Shown here: in pieces, positions 47,660-55,964 of the stretch | Position numbering within the stretch: position 1 is the first letter of the stretch | Layout of the letters: the number at the start of each line of letters is the position of its first letter | Assembly (NCBI GenBank): GCA_031253835.1 | Contig: JAIRVP010000067.1 | Span: forward strand, 111,343-175,342 | Length of the DNA stretch: 64,000 nucleotides | Direction of reading: 5' to 3' | Source: Burkholderia sp. | Lineage (GTDB): Bacteria; Pseudomonadota; Gammaproteobacteria; Burkholderiales; Burkholderiaceae | Made by a program: the position numbers and the translations under genes | Notes under the pieces: generated by a model | What the model was told of the DNA's origin: nothing | The model's database searches: none | The model's input: the letters and a program-made list of their open reading frames with translations, nothing else

Positions 47660-48541
47660 TCAACCGGCCGTCACTACCCGCACGAACGCCTCCGCCAGCA
47701 CCGTCGGCTCGGCCGGCAGCACCAGCGCGCACACCGACTTCGCGTCTTCGTCCGAAAGCGGCACGAACACGACGCCGTCGAACCCGGGACTCGCCATCCG
47801 CGCCGGCACGATCGCCACGCCGCGCCCGGCCGCGACGAGATTCAGCATCGACGTCTTCGGCGACACAATCCGCGCCGCCGCCGGCACGAAACCCCGTTTC
47901 AGGCACAGATCGATTACGACGCGCGCCAGCCCGCCGCGCTCGCGGTACACGGCCGACACGAACGGCTCCCGCCGCAACCGCGAGATCGCGACGCGCTTGC
48001 GGCCCGCGAGCGGATGATCGGCAGGCACCGCCACGCACAGGCGCTCGGCCGCCAGTTCGACGAAGCGCACGCGCGCATCGCGCCGCAGCACCGGCAAGCG
48101 GACGACACCGATATCGGCACGGCCGTTTGCAATTTCCGACACCTGATCCTCGGACGACGCGCGATCGAGATCGACGCGCGCGCCCGGGCAATCGCTCATG
48201 AAACGGTCGAGATCGGGCATCAGGCTGCTGACGGGAACGGTGCTGGAATGCAGAAGCCGCAGCACGCCGGCTTCCCCGCGCGACAACTGCGAGCCTTCTT
48301 CGGCCGCCGCCGTCAGCGTGGCCGGGATCGACGCCACGCGTTCGCGGTAGATCGCGCCGGCCGGCGTGAGCCGGACGCCTCGCGGCTCCCGGTCGAACAG
48401 CAGGAAACCGAGTTCGTCCTCGAGCTGACCGACCTGCCGGCTGAGCGCCGACTGCGCGACATGGAGCGCGCCCGCGGCCGGCGTGAAGCCGCCGAGATCC
48501 GCCACGGTCAGGAAATACTGGATTTGCCGGAGGGATGGCAT
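47660..48541 (-). CDS. LysR-family transcriptional regulator
   Basis: 293 residues: HTH GALHVAQSALSRQVGQLEDELG and effector domain from about 90. CbbR/GltC-like subgroup in general pattern. It is divergent from the small YdcZ-type membrane protein at 48663, which is its likely target. Inducer unknown. Confidence 0.86.
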   Translation of the reverse strand: MPSLRQIQYFLTVADLGGFTPAAGALHVAQSALSRQVGQLEDELGFLLFDREPRGVRLTPAGAIYRERVASIPATLTAAAEEGSQLSRGEAGVLRLLHSSTVPVSSLMPDLDRFMSDCPGARVDLDRASSEDQVSEIANGRADIGVVRLPVLRRDARVRFVELAAERLCVAVPADHPLAGRKRVAISRLRREPFVSAVYRERGGLARVVIDLCLKRGFVPAAARIVSPKTSMLNLVAAGRGVAIVPARMASPGFDGVVFVPLSDEDAKSVCALVLPAEPTVLAEAFVRVVTAG

Positions 48542-48662
48542 GCCGAAACGAGATGGATACGCGCCGAATTCGATATTTGCGTTATACCGGCCCGCTCCAC
48601 AGAATGAAAGCCTTCCGTGCCGGAATCACCGTTCCGGCCACTTGTACGGAGCGCTCATCGAC

Positions 48663-49106
48663 GTGACTACCCTCCTGTCCTATCTGCTGGTCGTGGCGGC
48701 CGGCATCAGCGTCGCGTTGCAACAGGTGCTCAACGCGAACCTCCGCGCGCAGATCGGCTCGCCGTGGTGGGCCGGGTCGGTCAGCTACCTCGTCGGCCTG
48801 GCCGCGATGCTGGCCGTCGCGCTGCTGTCGCCGCATCCGCGCTCGAGCGGCACCTTCTCCGTCGCCGGGTCGTGGTTCAGCTGGACCGGCGGATTCTTCG
48901 GTGCGGTGTTCGTCGGCGTCGCGATCTTGATGGTGCCGCGACTGGGCGCGGCCACGACGCTCGCGCTGATCGTCGTCGGGCAGATGACCGGCGCGCTCGT
49001 GTTCGACCACTTCGGCGTGCTCGGCATCGAGCAGCATTCGGCCAGCCCGGTCCGCATTGCCGGCGCGGCGTGCCTCATTCTCGGCGTCGTGCTGATCCGC
49101 GCTTGA
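48663..49106 (+). CDS. DMT-family DUF606/YdcZ-like membrane protein
   Basis: 147 residues with five hydrophobic segments, matching the half-size DUF606 (YdcZ) group of the drug/metabolite transporter superfamily: ISVALQQVLNANLRAQIGSPWWAGSVSYLVG and the VPRLGAATTLALIVVGQMTGALVFDHFG block are diagnostic. I begin at the GTG at 48663, preceded by CGGAG, because the conserved first helix starts right there. Probably acts as a dimer in the inner membrane; substrate unknown. Confidence 0.84.
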   Translation: MTTLLSYLLVVAAGISVALQQVLNANLRAQIGSPWWAGSVSYLVGLAAMLAVALLSPHPRSSGTFSVAGSWFSWTGGFFGAVFVGVAILMVPRLGAATTLALIVVGQMTGALVFDHFGVLGIEQHSASPVRIAGAACLILGVVLIRA

Positions 49107-49171
49107 ACGCGTTGCTGTCGGCGCGCGTGCGTTTGCCGATCCGGCGGCCGCGCACGCGCCCGCCGCGACGC

Positions 49172-50677
49172 TCACGCGTAGTTCATCATCACCGACTTGC
49201 TTTCCGTGTACTGGTCGATCACCGCGCGGCCGAGTTCGCGGCCGAAGCCCGACTGCTTCGTCCCGCCGAACGGCAGTGCGTTGTCGAGCAGCGAATGGCA
49301 GTTGACCCATACGGTGCCGGCCGCGATACGCGGAATCAGCTTGTGGATCGCCGACAGGTCGTTCGACCAGATGCTCGCGCCGAGGCCATACGGCGTGTCG
49401 TTCGCGAGCTGCACGGCCGACTCGAGATCGTCGAACGGCATCGCGACGAGCACCGGCCCGAAGATCTCCTCGCGCACGACGCGCATCGCCTGCGTCGTAT
49501 CGACCAGCACCGTCGGCTCGACGAAGAAGCCGGGGCCGTCGATCGCGCGGCCGCCCGCCGCCGCGCGCGCCCCTTCGCCGAACCCCGAGTCGATATAGCC
49601 GCACACGCGCTCGCGCTGCTTCGCCGAGACGAGCGGACCGATCTGCGTCGACGGGTCCATCCCCGGGCCGATCTTCAGGCTCGCGGCGATCTTCGCGACA
49701 CGTTCGATCACGCCGTCGAACACCTTCGCATGAATATATGCACGCGAACCGGCCGTACACACCTGCCCCTGGTTGAAGAAGATCGCGTTCGCAACGCCCA
49801 GCGCGGCCTTGTCGAGATCGACGTCGGGCAGCACGATCACCGGCGACTTGCCGCCGAGTTCGAGCGACATCCGCGTCATGTTGTCGAGCGCCGCGTGGCC
49901 GATCGTCTTGCCCGTCTGCGTCGACCCCGTGAACGCGATCTTGTCGATGCGCGGATCGCGCGACAACGCCGCGCCGGCCGTGTGGCCGTAGCCGGTGACG
50001 ATATTGACGACGCCGTCCGGGAACCCGGCCGCCTGGATCAGTTCGCACAGCCGCAGCGCGCTCAGCGGCGTATCTTCGGCAGGCTTCAGCACGACGGTGC
50101 AACCGGTCGCGAGCGCCGGCGCGATCTTCCACGCCGCCATCAGCAGCGGGAAATTCCACGGGATGATCGCGCCGACCACGCCGACGGGTTCCTTGCGCGT
50201 ATAGGTGAAGATCTCGCTGTCCGGCAGGTACGGCATGCCTGCGTCGATCACGCTGCCTTCGATCTTCGTCGCCCAGCCGGCCATGTAGCGGAAGCACTGC
50301 GCGGCCATCGCGACGTCGAGCCCCTGCGCGACCATCACCGGCTTGCCGTTGTCGAGCGACTCGATTTCGGCAAGCTCACGCGCGTTCGCTTCGATCAGGT
50401 CGGCGAGCACGAGCAGCAGGCGCTCGCGATCGGTCGTCTTCGCGGTGCGCCACGGGCCCGCATCGAATGCGCGACGCGCGGCGGCGACCGCCTGCTGCAC
50501 GTCGCGTTCGTCCGCTTCGGGCACGCGCGCGATCACGGTGCCGTCGGCCGGATTCACGACGTCGAGCTGGCGGCCCGATGCGGCATCGCTCCACTCGGCG
50601 CCGATCAGCATCTTCTTCGGCTTCGCGAGGAACACACGCGTTGCGTCGAGCAGCGGAAAGGTTTCGTTCGTCTCCAT
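49172..50677 (-). CDS. NAD(P)+-dependent aldehyde dehydrogenase
   Basis: 501 residues of the ALDH superfamily: VGVVGAIIPWNFPLLMAAWKIAPALATGCTVVLKPAE, the glutamate in MSLELGGKSPVIVLPD and the nucleophilic cysteine in FFNQGQVCTAGSR, then EEIFGPVLVAMPF. The ATG at 50677 follows AAGGAAA and is favoured over the GTG at 50683. As the last gene of the amine-dehydrogenase operon it would oxidise the aldehyde released by amine oxidation (for example phenylacetaldehyde) to the acid. Cytoplasmic; exact substrate inferred. Confidence 0.93.
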   Translation of the reverse strand: METNETFPLLDATRVFLAKPKKMLIGAEWSDAASGRQLDVVNPADGTVIARVPEADERDVQQAVAAARRAFDAGPWRTAKTTDRERLLLVLADLIEANARELAEIESLDNGKPVMVAQGLDVAMAAQCFRYMAGWATKIEGSVIDAGMPYLPDSEIFTYTRKEPVGVVGAIIPWNFPLLMAAWKIAPALATGCTVVLKPAEDTPLSALRLCELIQAAGFPDGVVNIVTGYGHTAGAALSRDPRIDKIAFTGSTQTGKTIGHAALDNMTRMSLELGGKSPVIVLPDVDLDKAALGVANAIFFNQGQVCTAGSRAYIHAKVFDGVIERVAKIAASLKIGPGMDPSTQIGPLVSAKQRERVCGYIDSGFGEGARAAAGGRAIDGPGFFVEPTVLVDTTQAMRVVREEIFGPVLVAMPFDDLESAVQLANDTPYGLGASIWSNDLSAIHKLIPRIAAGTVWVNCHSLLDNALPFGGTKQSGFGRELGRAVIDQYTESKSVMMNYA

Positions 50678-50710
50678 GTCCACGTTTCCTTGATTGGTTG
50701 AATGAGTCGG

Positions 50711-51256
50711 TCAGTAGCGATCCGTGACGCCGTCGATCCCGCGTGCCTGCAACGCGCGGACCAGCCCGGCGCGCACGGTCGCGACGTCGGCAAGAGCGGG
50801 ACGGCGGTGCGCGGCGACTTCGGCGGCCGTATAGGGCTTGAAGTCGCGCGGCAGCGCATCGCGGTTCATCGTCATGAGCACCCAGTTGAGCACGTCGGCC
50901 AGATCCTGGTCCGACAGCGCCGAGTTCGACGCACCGGGCACGCGCATCACGTACTCGCGTCCGGCCGGCAGATGCGTGAAATAGCCGAGCGAATTCGCGA
51001 GCGGCGGCACCTTGCCGGCAATGCCGCCACCCGTCGCCGTATGGCAGCCCATGCAGTTGAGCACCCAGTGCTGCCGCGCGAGCGTCGCGTCGGCGGCGCC
51101 GTCGGCATGTGCGGGCGGCGTGACTGCACATGTCGCGGCGCCCGCCAGCAGCAGCCACGACGACAGGCGACGCGACATGGCGCCAAGCCACGACGACGAC
51201 GCGCCCCGCGTGCCCTGCGCGGAGGCGTCCGCACGGGACGCGCGGGCGCCGTTCAC
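50711..51256 (-). CDS. monohaem c-type cytochrome
   Basis: 181 residues from the GTG at 51256, which overlaps the stop of the preceding cytochrome (GTGA) and has AAGGGG at good spacing; an internal ATG at 51178 would give 155 residues starting directly at the signal peptide. One haem motif CMGCH lies at 42-46 of the shorter form. Methionines around VMRVPGASNSAL could give the sixth ligand. Exported. It is likely to accept electrons, directly or through the next cytochrome, from amine dehydrogenase. Confidence 0.83.
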   Translation of the reverse strand: MNGARASRADASAQGTRGASSSWLGAMSRRLSSWLLLAGAATCAVTPPAHADGAADATLARQHWVLNCMGCHTATGGGIAGKVPPLANSLGYFTHLPAGREYVMRVPGASNSALSDQDLADVLNWVLMTMNRDALPRDFKPYTAAEVAAHRRPALADVATVRAGLVRALQARGIDGVTDRY

Positions 51257-51753
51257 AGGCCGAGCCCCTTGATCACCACCGCGCGTTGCGCATGCACGGC
51301 CGTGCCGTCCATCTCCTTCGCGCGCGCCGCGCGGATATCGGCCGCCGTGAACGGCTTCGCGTCGCCGTGCTGCGCGTTGAGGTCGAACACGACGTAGTTG
51401 AGCACGTGCGCGATGTCGTCGTCGCTCGCGCTCGCGAACGACGGCATCTTGAAGTTGTAACGCTTGTCGTGCACCTTGATCTCGCCGAACATCCCGTGCA
51501 AAAGCGTTGCAACCAGTTGCGCACGCCCCGGCTCGGCCGCCGCGTACTTGCCCGGGTACTCGGTCAGCGGCGGCGCGAGGCCGTCCTGCCCTTTCCCGCC
51601 GGCCTGGTGGCACACCGCGCACTGAGCGTCGAACAGGCTTTTCCCGGCCGGGTAATGCACGGCTTCCTGCGCGCCGGCCGCGTGCGGCAACGCGAAGGCT
51701 GCCACGGCCGTCATGCACGTCAAGGCGATCCTTCCTGCTTGCTTCACTTTCAT
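51253..51753 (-). CDS. monohaem class I c-type cytochrome
   Basis: 166 residues with a signal peptide ending AGAQE, one haem-binding CAVCH and a KMPSFA methionine that is the probable axial ligand. Class I fold. It overlaps aauA by four bases (ATGA), so it is co-translated with the small subunit. Probably the direct electron acceptor of the amine dehydrogenase or a partner of azurin; this is inferred from position. Confidence 0.88.
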   Translation of the reverse strand: MKVKQAGRIALTCMTAVAAFALPHAAGAQEAVHYPAGKSLFDAQCAVCHQAGGKGQDGLAPPLTEYPGKYAAAEPGRAQLVATLLHGMFGEIKVHDKRYNFKMPSFASASDDDIAHVLNYVVFDLNAQHGDAKPFTAADIRAARAKEMDGTAVHAQRAVVIKGLGL

Positions 51754-52286
51754 TGCTTTGCCGCTCCCAGCAGAACCGAAACCGAACAGTGGTAATTCGA
51801 ATTACCGTTCGCCATGCACCAGTTGATGTCGTTGTTCAGCGACAGCTTGTACAGCGGCTTCTCGCGCTCGTTGCGATTGCAGAAGCACTTGCCGCACGAC
51901 GTCTTGCCGCAGCAGTCGTTGTACGACACGATGTAGTCCGAACCGTCGTGCGGGTTGCGGCAGGTGCCGATCCACGTGATCGGCGAAGGCGTCGTGCCCG
52001 GCGGGCAGCTGCTCGACGTGCCGCCGCAGCAGCTGCAAAGCCAGCCGTCGATCGCGCAATACTTCCAGTAGTCGCAGCTCATCGGATCGTCGCTCGCGCC
52101 CGATGCGGCGGCGCCTGACGCGCCCGACGCCGCATCGGCCGCATACGCGGTGCGGTCGACCGGCAGCAACGGCAGCAGCGCCGATCCCACCAGTACCTTG
52201 CCGAGCTTCGCCATCGCGCTGCGCCGCGAACTGTGCTGCGCGACGCCGCGCGCCGACCGCTCGAACCATGAATCAAACAGGCCCAT
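51750..52286 (-). CDS. aauA: amine dehydrogenase small subunit (TTQ-bearing)
   Basis: 178 residues. A Tat-like/twisted N-terminal extension (about 1-50) precedes a cysteine-rich domain: fourteen cysteines, including GWLCSCCGG, CCGKTSCGKCFC and NWCMAN. The TTQ cofactor would form from W105 (in TWIGTC) and W156 (in NWCMAN), whose 51-residue spacing equals that of W57/W108 in methylamine and W109/W160 in aromatic amine dehydrogenase. The name aauA is by arrangement with aauB-E-D. Periplasmic catalytic subunit, substrate class inferred. Confidence 0.9.
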   Translation of the reverse strand: MGLFDSWFERSARGVAQHSSRRSAMAKLGKVLVGSALLPLLPVDRTAYAADAASGASGAAASGASDDPMSCDYWKYCAIDGWLCSCCGGTSSSCPPGTTPSPITWIGTCRNPHDGSDYIVSYNDCCGKTSCGKCFCNRNEREKPLYKLSLNNDINWCMANGNSNYHCSVSVLLGAAKQ

Positions 52287-52325
52287 GTCGTTGTTCTCCC
52301 ATGACGTTGTAAGTGGGTCGGCCGG

Positions 52326-52952
52326 TCATGCGTGCTGCGCGTGCGCGTCGTGGCTGTGATCGCCGTGCACGAACTGCTGCAGCGATGCGACGCCGCGCTC
52401 CTTCGCCTCGAACAGGCTCTCGAGATGCTCGCGCGTGTTGACGAGCCCCTTCGCACGCACCGTGCCGGTTTCGTCGAGCAGCACCGCGTACGGCAGCTTG
52501 CCGATCTGATACGCGAGGCCGAGTTCCTGCGACAGCACGTACGGGAAGCGCGCGAGGTCGTGCTTCTGCGCGAAGCGCGCGTGTTCGTCGAAATCGCCGT
52601 CGCTCGCGAGCACGATGTTCACCGGCGTCGATTCGCTTGCCTGCAGCGACGGCAGCAGCGGCAGCAGCTTCTTGCAGACCGGGCACGTCGGCGACAGGAA
52701 GAACAGCAGCGTCGCCTTGCCCGACGCGTCGATGCCGCCGACCTTCACCTGCGAGCCGCGAATGTCGGTCAGTTCGAACGTCGGCGCGATCGCGCCGACC
52801 GCCGGCCCCTTGTCGATCATCAGCGCGCCGGCCGGCATGATGCGTTCGTACAGGATGCCGATCTGGCGCACCAGCGCGAGGCAGATCGCGCCGAGCGCGA
52901 GGACGGCCACCCACAGCAGGGCGGTGGAAACGGTGAGAGCGGTTTGCATCAT
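52326..52952 (-). CDS. aauD: thioredoxin-like protein MauD/AauD, disulfide maturation
   Basis: 208 residues with an N-terminal membrane anchor (about 5-27) and a thioredoxin-like domain with CPVC active site in LSPTCPVCKKLLP. A His-rich tail (HGDHSHDAHAQHA) closes it. MauD is needed to form the many disulfides of the small subunit. Its ATG at 52952 overlaps the aauE stop by four bases, following GAGGAATTC. The tail is unusual and may bind metal. Confidence 0.88.
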   Translation of the reverse strand: MMQTALTVSTALLWVAVLALGAICLALVRQIGILYERIMPAGALMIDKGPAVGAIAPTFELTDIRGSQVKVGGIDASGKATLLFFLSPTCPVCKKLLPLLPSLQASESTPVNIVLASDGDFDEHARFAQKHDLARFPYVLSQELGLAYQIGKLPYAVLLDETGTVRAKGLVNTREHLESLFEAKERGVASLQQFVHGDHSHDAHAQHA

Positions 52953-53503
52953 GAATTCCTCAGGTGGGAAAGGCGCGGTACGTTGGCGAGCAACACGTCG
53001 ACGGTGAGCAGCGCGCAGACGATCAGCAGCACGGAGAAGAACAGCGTCAGGTAGTCGAACCACACGACAGCGCGCGTGCCCGGTTCGACGAACGCGGTGG
53101 CGACCAGCGCGACGAGCAGCAGCACGCGGCCGACATGCAGCCAGCCGATGCCGCGCGGCGCGTCCGTGCGTGCAGCGGTGAAGCCGGAACAGCCGCAGTC
53201 GATGTCGGTATGGCCGCGCAGCAGGTTGATCGCGAGCCCGGCCGCGAAGGCCAGCAGCAGCGCGATCAGGCCGATCGCGCCGGCCGTGCGCGTATCGGGA
53301 AACAGCAGCGCGGCGGCGCCGAGCGCTTCCGCGAGCGGAATCGCGAACGCGACGGGCGCGCTCAGCGCGTCGGGCAGCAGCCGGTAGCCGGCGAGCGCCT
53401 GCCGGAATGCGGCGGGCCGGCGCATCTTCGCGAAGGCGCCGAGCAGCACGACGGCGGCCGCGCCGGCCTGCGCGCTGGTGGCGAGTACGGGATCGAGGGT
53501 CAT
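52949..53503 (-). CDS. aauE: MauE/AauE-like membrane protein for amine dehydrogenase maturation
   Basis: 184 residues with four hydrophobic helices in the MauE/DoxX-like arrangement, with a Cys pair in DIDCGCSGF facing the periplasm. It works with MauD in disulfide formation or electron supply. I choose the ATG at 53503, seven bases after aauB. Inner membrane. Confidence 0.87.
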   Translation of the reverse strand: MTLDPVLATSAQAGAAAVVLLGAFAKMRRPAAFRQALAGYRLLPDALSAPVAFAIPLAEALGAAALLFPDTRTAGAIGLIALLLAFAAGLAINLLRGHTDIDCGCSGFTAARTDAPRGIGWLHVGRVLLLVALVATAFVEPGTRAVVWFDYLTLFFSVLLIVCALLTVDVLLANVPRLSHLRNS

Positions 53504-53510
53504 TGCGGCC

Positions 53511-54668
53511 TCACGGGTTGACGAGCAGCGACGACGTATTGCCGATCTGCTTCTCGACGTGCTGCAGCTTGCCGGTGCGCGCATCCATCACGACGAGGTC
53601 GGACGTCGCCGTCAGCCCGTAGAACAGCGGCTTGTCGTCCTCGCTGACCTGGATCGACACGAGCGGATCGACCTTCTGCTGCGCGAGATCCCAGCGCGCG
53701 ACGCGCTGCTTCGACTTCAGGTCGTAGACCCACACCTGTGTGCCAGGATCCTTGTGCGAACCGTCGGTGCCCTTGTGCATCAGCACGTAGTAGCGGTTCT
53801 GCTTCGCCTGCACGGCCGTCTGCTGCATGCCGCCGGGGCGCCAGCCTTCGGCGCGCTCGGCGTCCGTCAGCAGCGACCACGGCTTGCCGAACGCCGGCTT
53901 GTCGCCGCTGAAATCCGCGCTGCGCACGTTGCCGCCATAGGTCGTGAACAGGTAGTCGCCCTTGTACCGCGACGCGTTCACGAAGGCCGGATCCTTGTCG
54001 ACGTCGATGAACGTGTCCGACATCGTGCGCTTCGTTTCCTTGCCGTTCGCGTCGAGCGTGACGGTCAGCGCCTTGCCGCTTTCGCACAGCGCGGTGAAGC
54101 GGTCGTTGCCCGACGGATACGCGAGCACGCAGGCAGCCGTGTCGATCTCCGACAGCACCTTCTTCGATACCGCGTCGATCACCGTCAGCGACGCGGCCGG
54201 CGTGATGTTCGCGACGTACAGCCGCTTGCCGTCGGCGCTGAACGCGGTGTTGTACGGCGACGGCACATGCTGCGCGTGCTTCGGCGGAATCACGATCTCG
54301 CCCGCGTGATCGAGCGTCGTGTTGTCGGTCATCTCGACGACGTCGGTGCGCGTGCCGTGCGAGCCGCGCGAGAAGTAGGTCGTCGCGACGAAGCTCGTCT
54401 TGTGATCGGGCGAGATCGCGAGGCCGGGGCCGAAGCCGCCGTCGATCTGGCCAAGCAGCTTGTTCGCATCGGCGTCGTACACATAGATGCGCCCGTCGGT
54501 CATCGACGGCATCGAGATGTCGACGATATAGACCTCGTGCGGATGCCACGGCGGCATCTTCTGCACGACCAGCTCCTCGGGCTTTTCCGTCGCGTTCGCG
54601 CTGCCGGCCCACGCCGCCGCGAACGCCAGCGTCGCCGCGAGCGCCGCGGTTCGTCGCCTTGTCCTCAT
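53511..54668 (-). CDS. aauB: amine dehydrogenase large subunit
   Basis: 385 residues. Signal peptide MRTRRRTAALAATLAFAAAWAGSANA, then a seven-bladed beta-propeller: HEVYIVDISMPSMTDGRIYVYDADANKLLGQIDGGFGPGLAISPD and TTYFSRGSHGTRTDVVEMTDN, matching the beta subunit of methylamine/aromatic amine dehydrogenase. Forms a periplasmic alpha2beta2 enzyme with AauA that oxidises amines to aldehydes and ammonia. CTGGAGGCGAC precedes the ATG at 54668. Gene order B-E-D-A is that of the known mau/aau clusters, and the large subunit begins the operon. Confidence 0.93.
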   Translation of the reverse strand: MRTRRRTAALAATLAFAAAWAGSANATEKPEELVVQKMPPWHPHEVYIVDISMPSMTDGRIYVYDADANKLLGQIDGGFGPGLAISPDHKTSFVATTYFSRGSHGTRTDVVEMTDNTTLDHAGEIVIPPKHAQHVPSPYNTAFSADGKRLYVANITPAASLTVIDAVSKKVLSEIDTAACVLAYPSGNDRFTALCESGKALTVTLDANGKETKRTMSDTFIDVDKDPAFVNASRYKGDYLFTTYGGNVRSADFSGDKPAFGKPWSLLTDAERAEGWRPGGMQQTAVQAKQNRYYVLMHKGTDGSHKDPGTQVWVYDLKSKQRVARWDLAQQKVDPLVSIQVSEDDKPLFYGLTATSDLVVMDARTGKLQHVEKQIGNTSSLLVNP

Positions 54669-54724
54669 GTCGCCTCCAGTTGGGGATTCACGTAATGTGG
54701 GGCGACTGTAGTTCGACAATAAAT

Positions 54725-54744
54725 CCGGTCAGCACCCGGACCGG
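54725..54744. promoter_or_regulatory. inverted repeat in the aauB-AraC gap
   Basis: CCGGTC-N8-GACCGG, a six-base perfect inverted repeat with an eight-base spacer, about 57 bases upstream of aauB. Candidate operator in the divergent gap. Confidence 0.35.
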
Positions 54745-54855
54745 CAACGCGTGCGTGCCGATTCGGGATATTGGAAATGCGCGTGAAAGCCTCGTCGCCA
54801 CGCGCCTTCCGACCCTCTGAAGAATGCGCGTGGAATAGCGCTCCTCCTTATTGCG

Positions 54856-54871
54856 CCGACCGCTCGGTCGG
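54856..54871. promoter_or_regulatory. palindrome upstream of the AraC regulator
   Basis: A perfect palindrome CCGACCG-CT-CGGTCGG (seven-base arms) lies 41 bases before the regulator's ATG. Its core repeats the CGGTC of the other site on the opposite side of the gap. Possible operator for the AraC protein or for a TetR-type protein. Confidence 0.4.
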
Positions 54872-54912
54872 TTTAATCTTTCGCGGTCCTGCTCGACACC
54901 CCCGGAGGCGCT

Positions 54913-55875
54913 GTGTTCGTGTTTCACGAGATGTTCAACGACGCGGACCGGCATGCCGAGGCGCTGCGCGGCTGGAACCAGCGCTACGACCAGATCGGTC
55001 CGGGCTCGTACCGCAGCGCGGTCAAGCACGCGGTGCTCGACGGCCTGCAGCTGTTCCAGGAAGCCGCGAACGTGCGCATCATCCAGCGCGGCCGGCTGCC
55101 GCCCGGCCATACGGTGTTCGGCATGCCGCTCACCGGCTCGGGCGCGTTCGCGTTCGGCGGCGCGCGCATCGAGCGCGGCACGATGGTGATGGCGCGCGGC
55201 GGCGCACCGTTCGAACTGCATTCGCCCGACGACATGTCGCTGATCGGCGTCGTCGTCGATGCCGGGCTGCTGCAGCAAGTCGAGGATGCGGCCGATGTGC
55301 AGCTCGATGAAACGACACTGCGGCGCGGCGTGGTCGACATGCCGACGGCCGTGCTGATGCGCGCGAGCGTGCAGATCGCGACGCAGCTCGAACGCGTGCT
55401 GTCGTCGCCCGACACCTACACCGATGCACGCGTGCAGCGCGAGCTGCGCGGCGAAGTCGGCAACGTGCTCGTCGATCTCCTCACGTACCGGATACCCGAG
55501 GCGTCGAACCGGCTCACGCATGCGTGCCGCGCCGACATCGTGCGCCGCGTGCACGACTACGTGATCGAGCACCCGGAGGCGCCGGTCGACGTGCTGAGCC
55601 TGTGCGCGCAGTTGCGCGTGAGCCGGCGCACGATGCAGAACAGCTTCCAGTCGGTCGTGCAGACGAGCCCGTTGCACTACGTGCGCTCGCTGCGCCTGTC
55701 GCAGGTGCGGCGGATGCTGCTCGACACGCGGCAGGCCGACCTGCCGATCAGCGATGCGGCCGCGCGCTGGGGCTTCATCCATCTCGGTCATTTCGCGAAC
55801 GCATACAAGGCGCAGTTCGGCGAACTGCCGTCGACCACCGCGCGCCGTTCCGTGCGCAGCGTAAAAACCCGCTGA
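54913..55875 (+). CDS. AraC-family regulator of the amine dehydrogenase operon
   Basis: 320 residues, FeaR/AraC-binding_2-like N-terminal sensor (about 1-200) and a C-terminal HTH pair with VLSLCAQLRVSRRTMQNSFQSVVQTSPLHYVRSLRL and SDAAARWGFIHLGHFANAYKAQFGELPS. It is divergent from aauB across 244 bases, with palindromes on both sides, so it very likely activates that operon in response to an amine or its aldehyde. A GTG-rich upstream frame was not used. Confidence 0.87.
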   Translation: MFVFHEMFNDADRHAEALRGWNQRYDQIGPGSYRSAVKHAVLDGLQLFQEAANVRIIQRGRLPPGHTVFGMPLTGSGAFAFGGARIERGTMVMARGGAPFELHSPDDMSLIGVVVDAGLLQQVEDAADVQLDETTLRRGVVDMPTAVLMRASVQIATQLERVLSSPDTYTDARVQRELRGEVGNVLVDLLTYRIPEASNRLTHACRADIVRRVHDYVIEHPEAPVDVLSLCAQLRVSRRTMQNSFQSVVQTSPLHYVRSLRLSQVRRMLLDTRQADLPISDAAARWGFIHLGHFANAYKAQFGELPSTTARRSVRSVKTR

Positions 55876-55964
55876 CGCGCGCAAAACCCGCGATAATCTC
55901 CCGCTGACCGTTCGGCGCGTGCGAACCGGCGTGGCCCATACCCACCCGAGCGCCGCCCCGTGCG

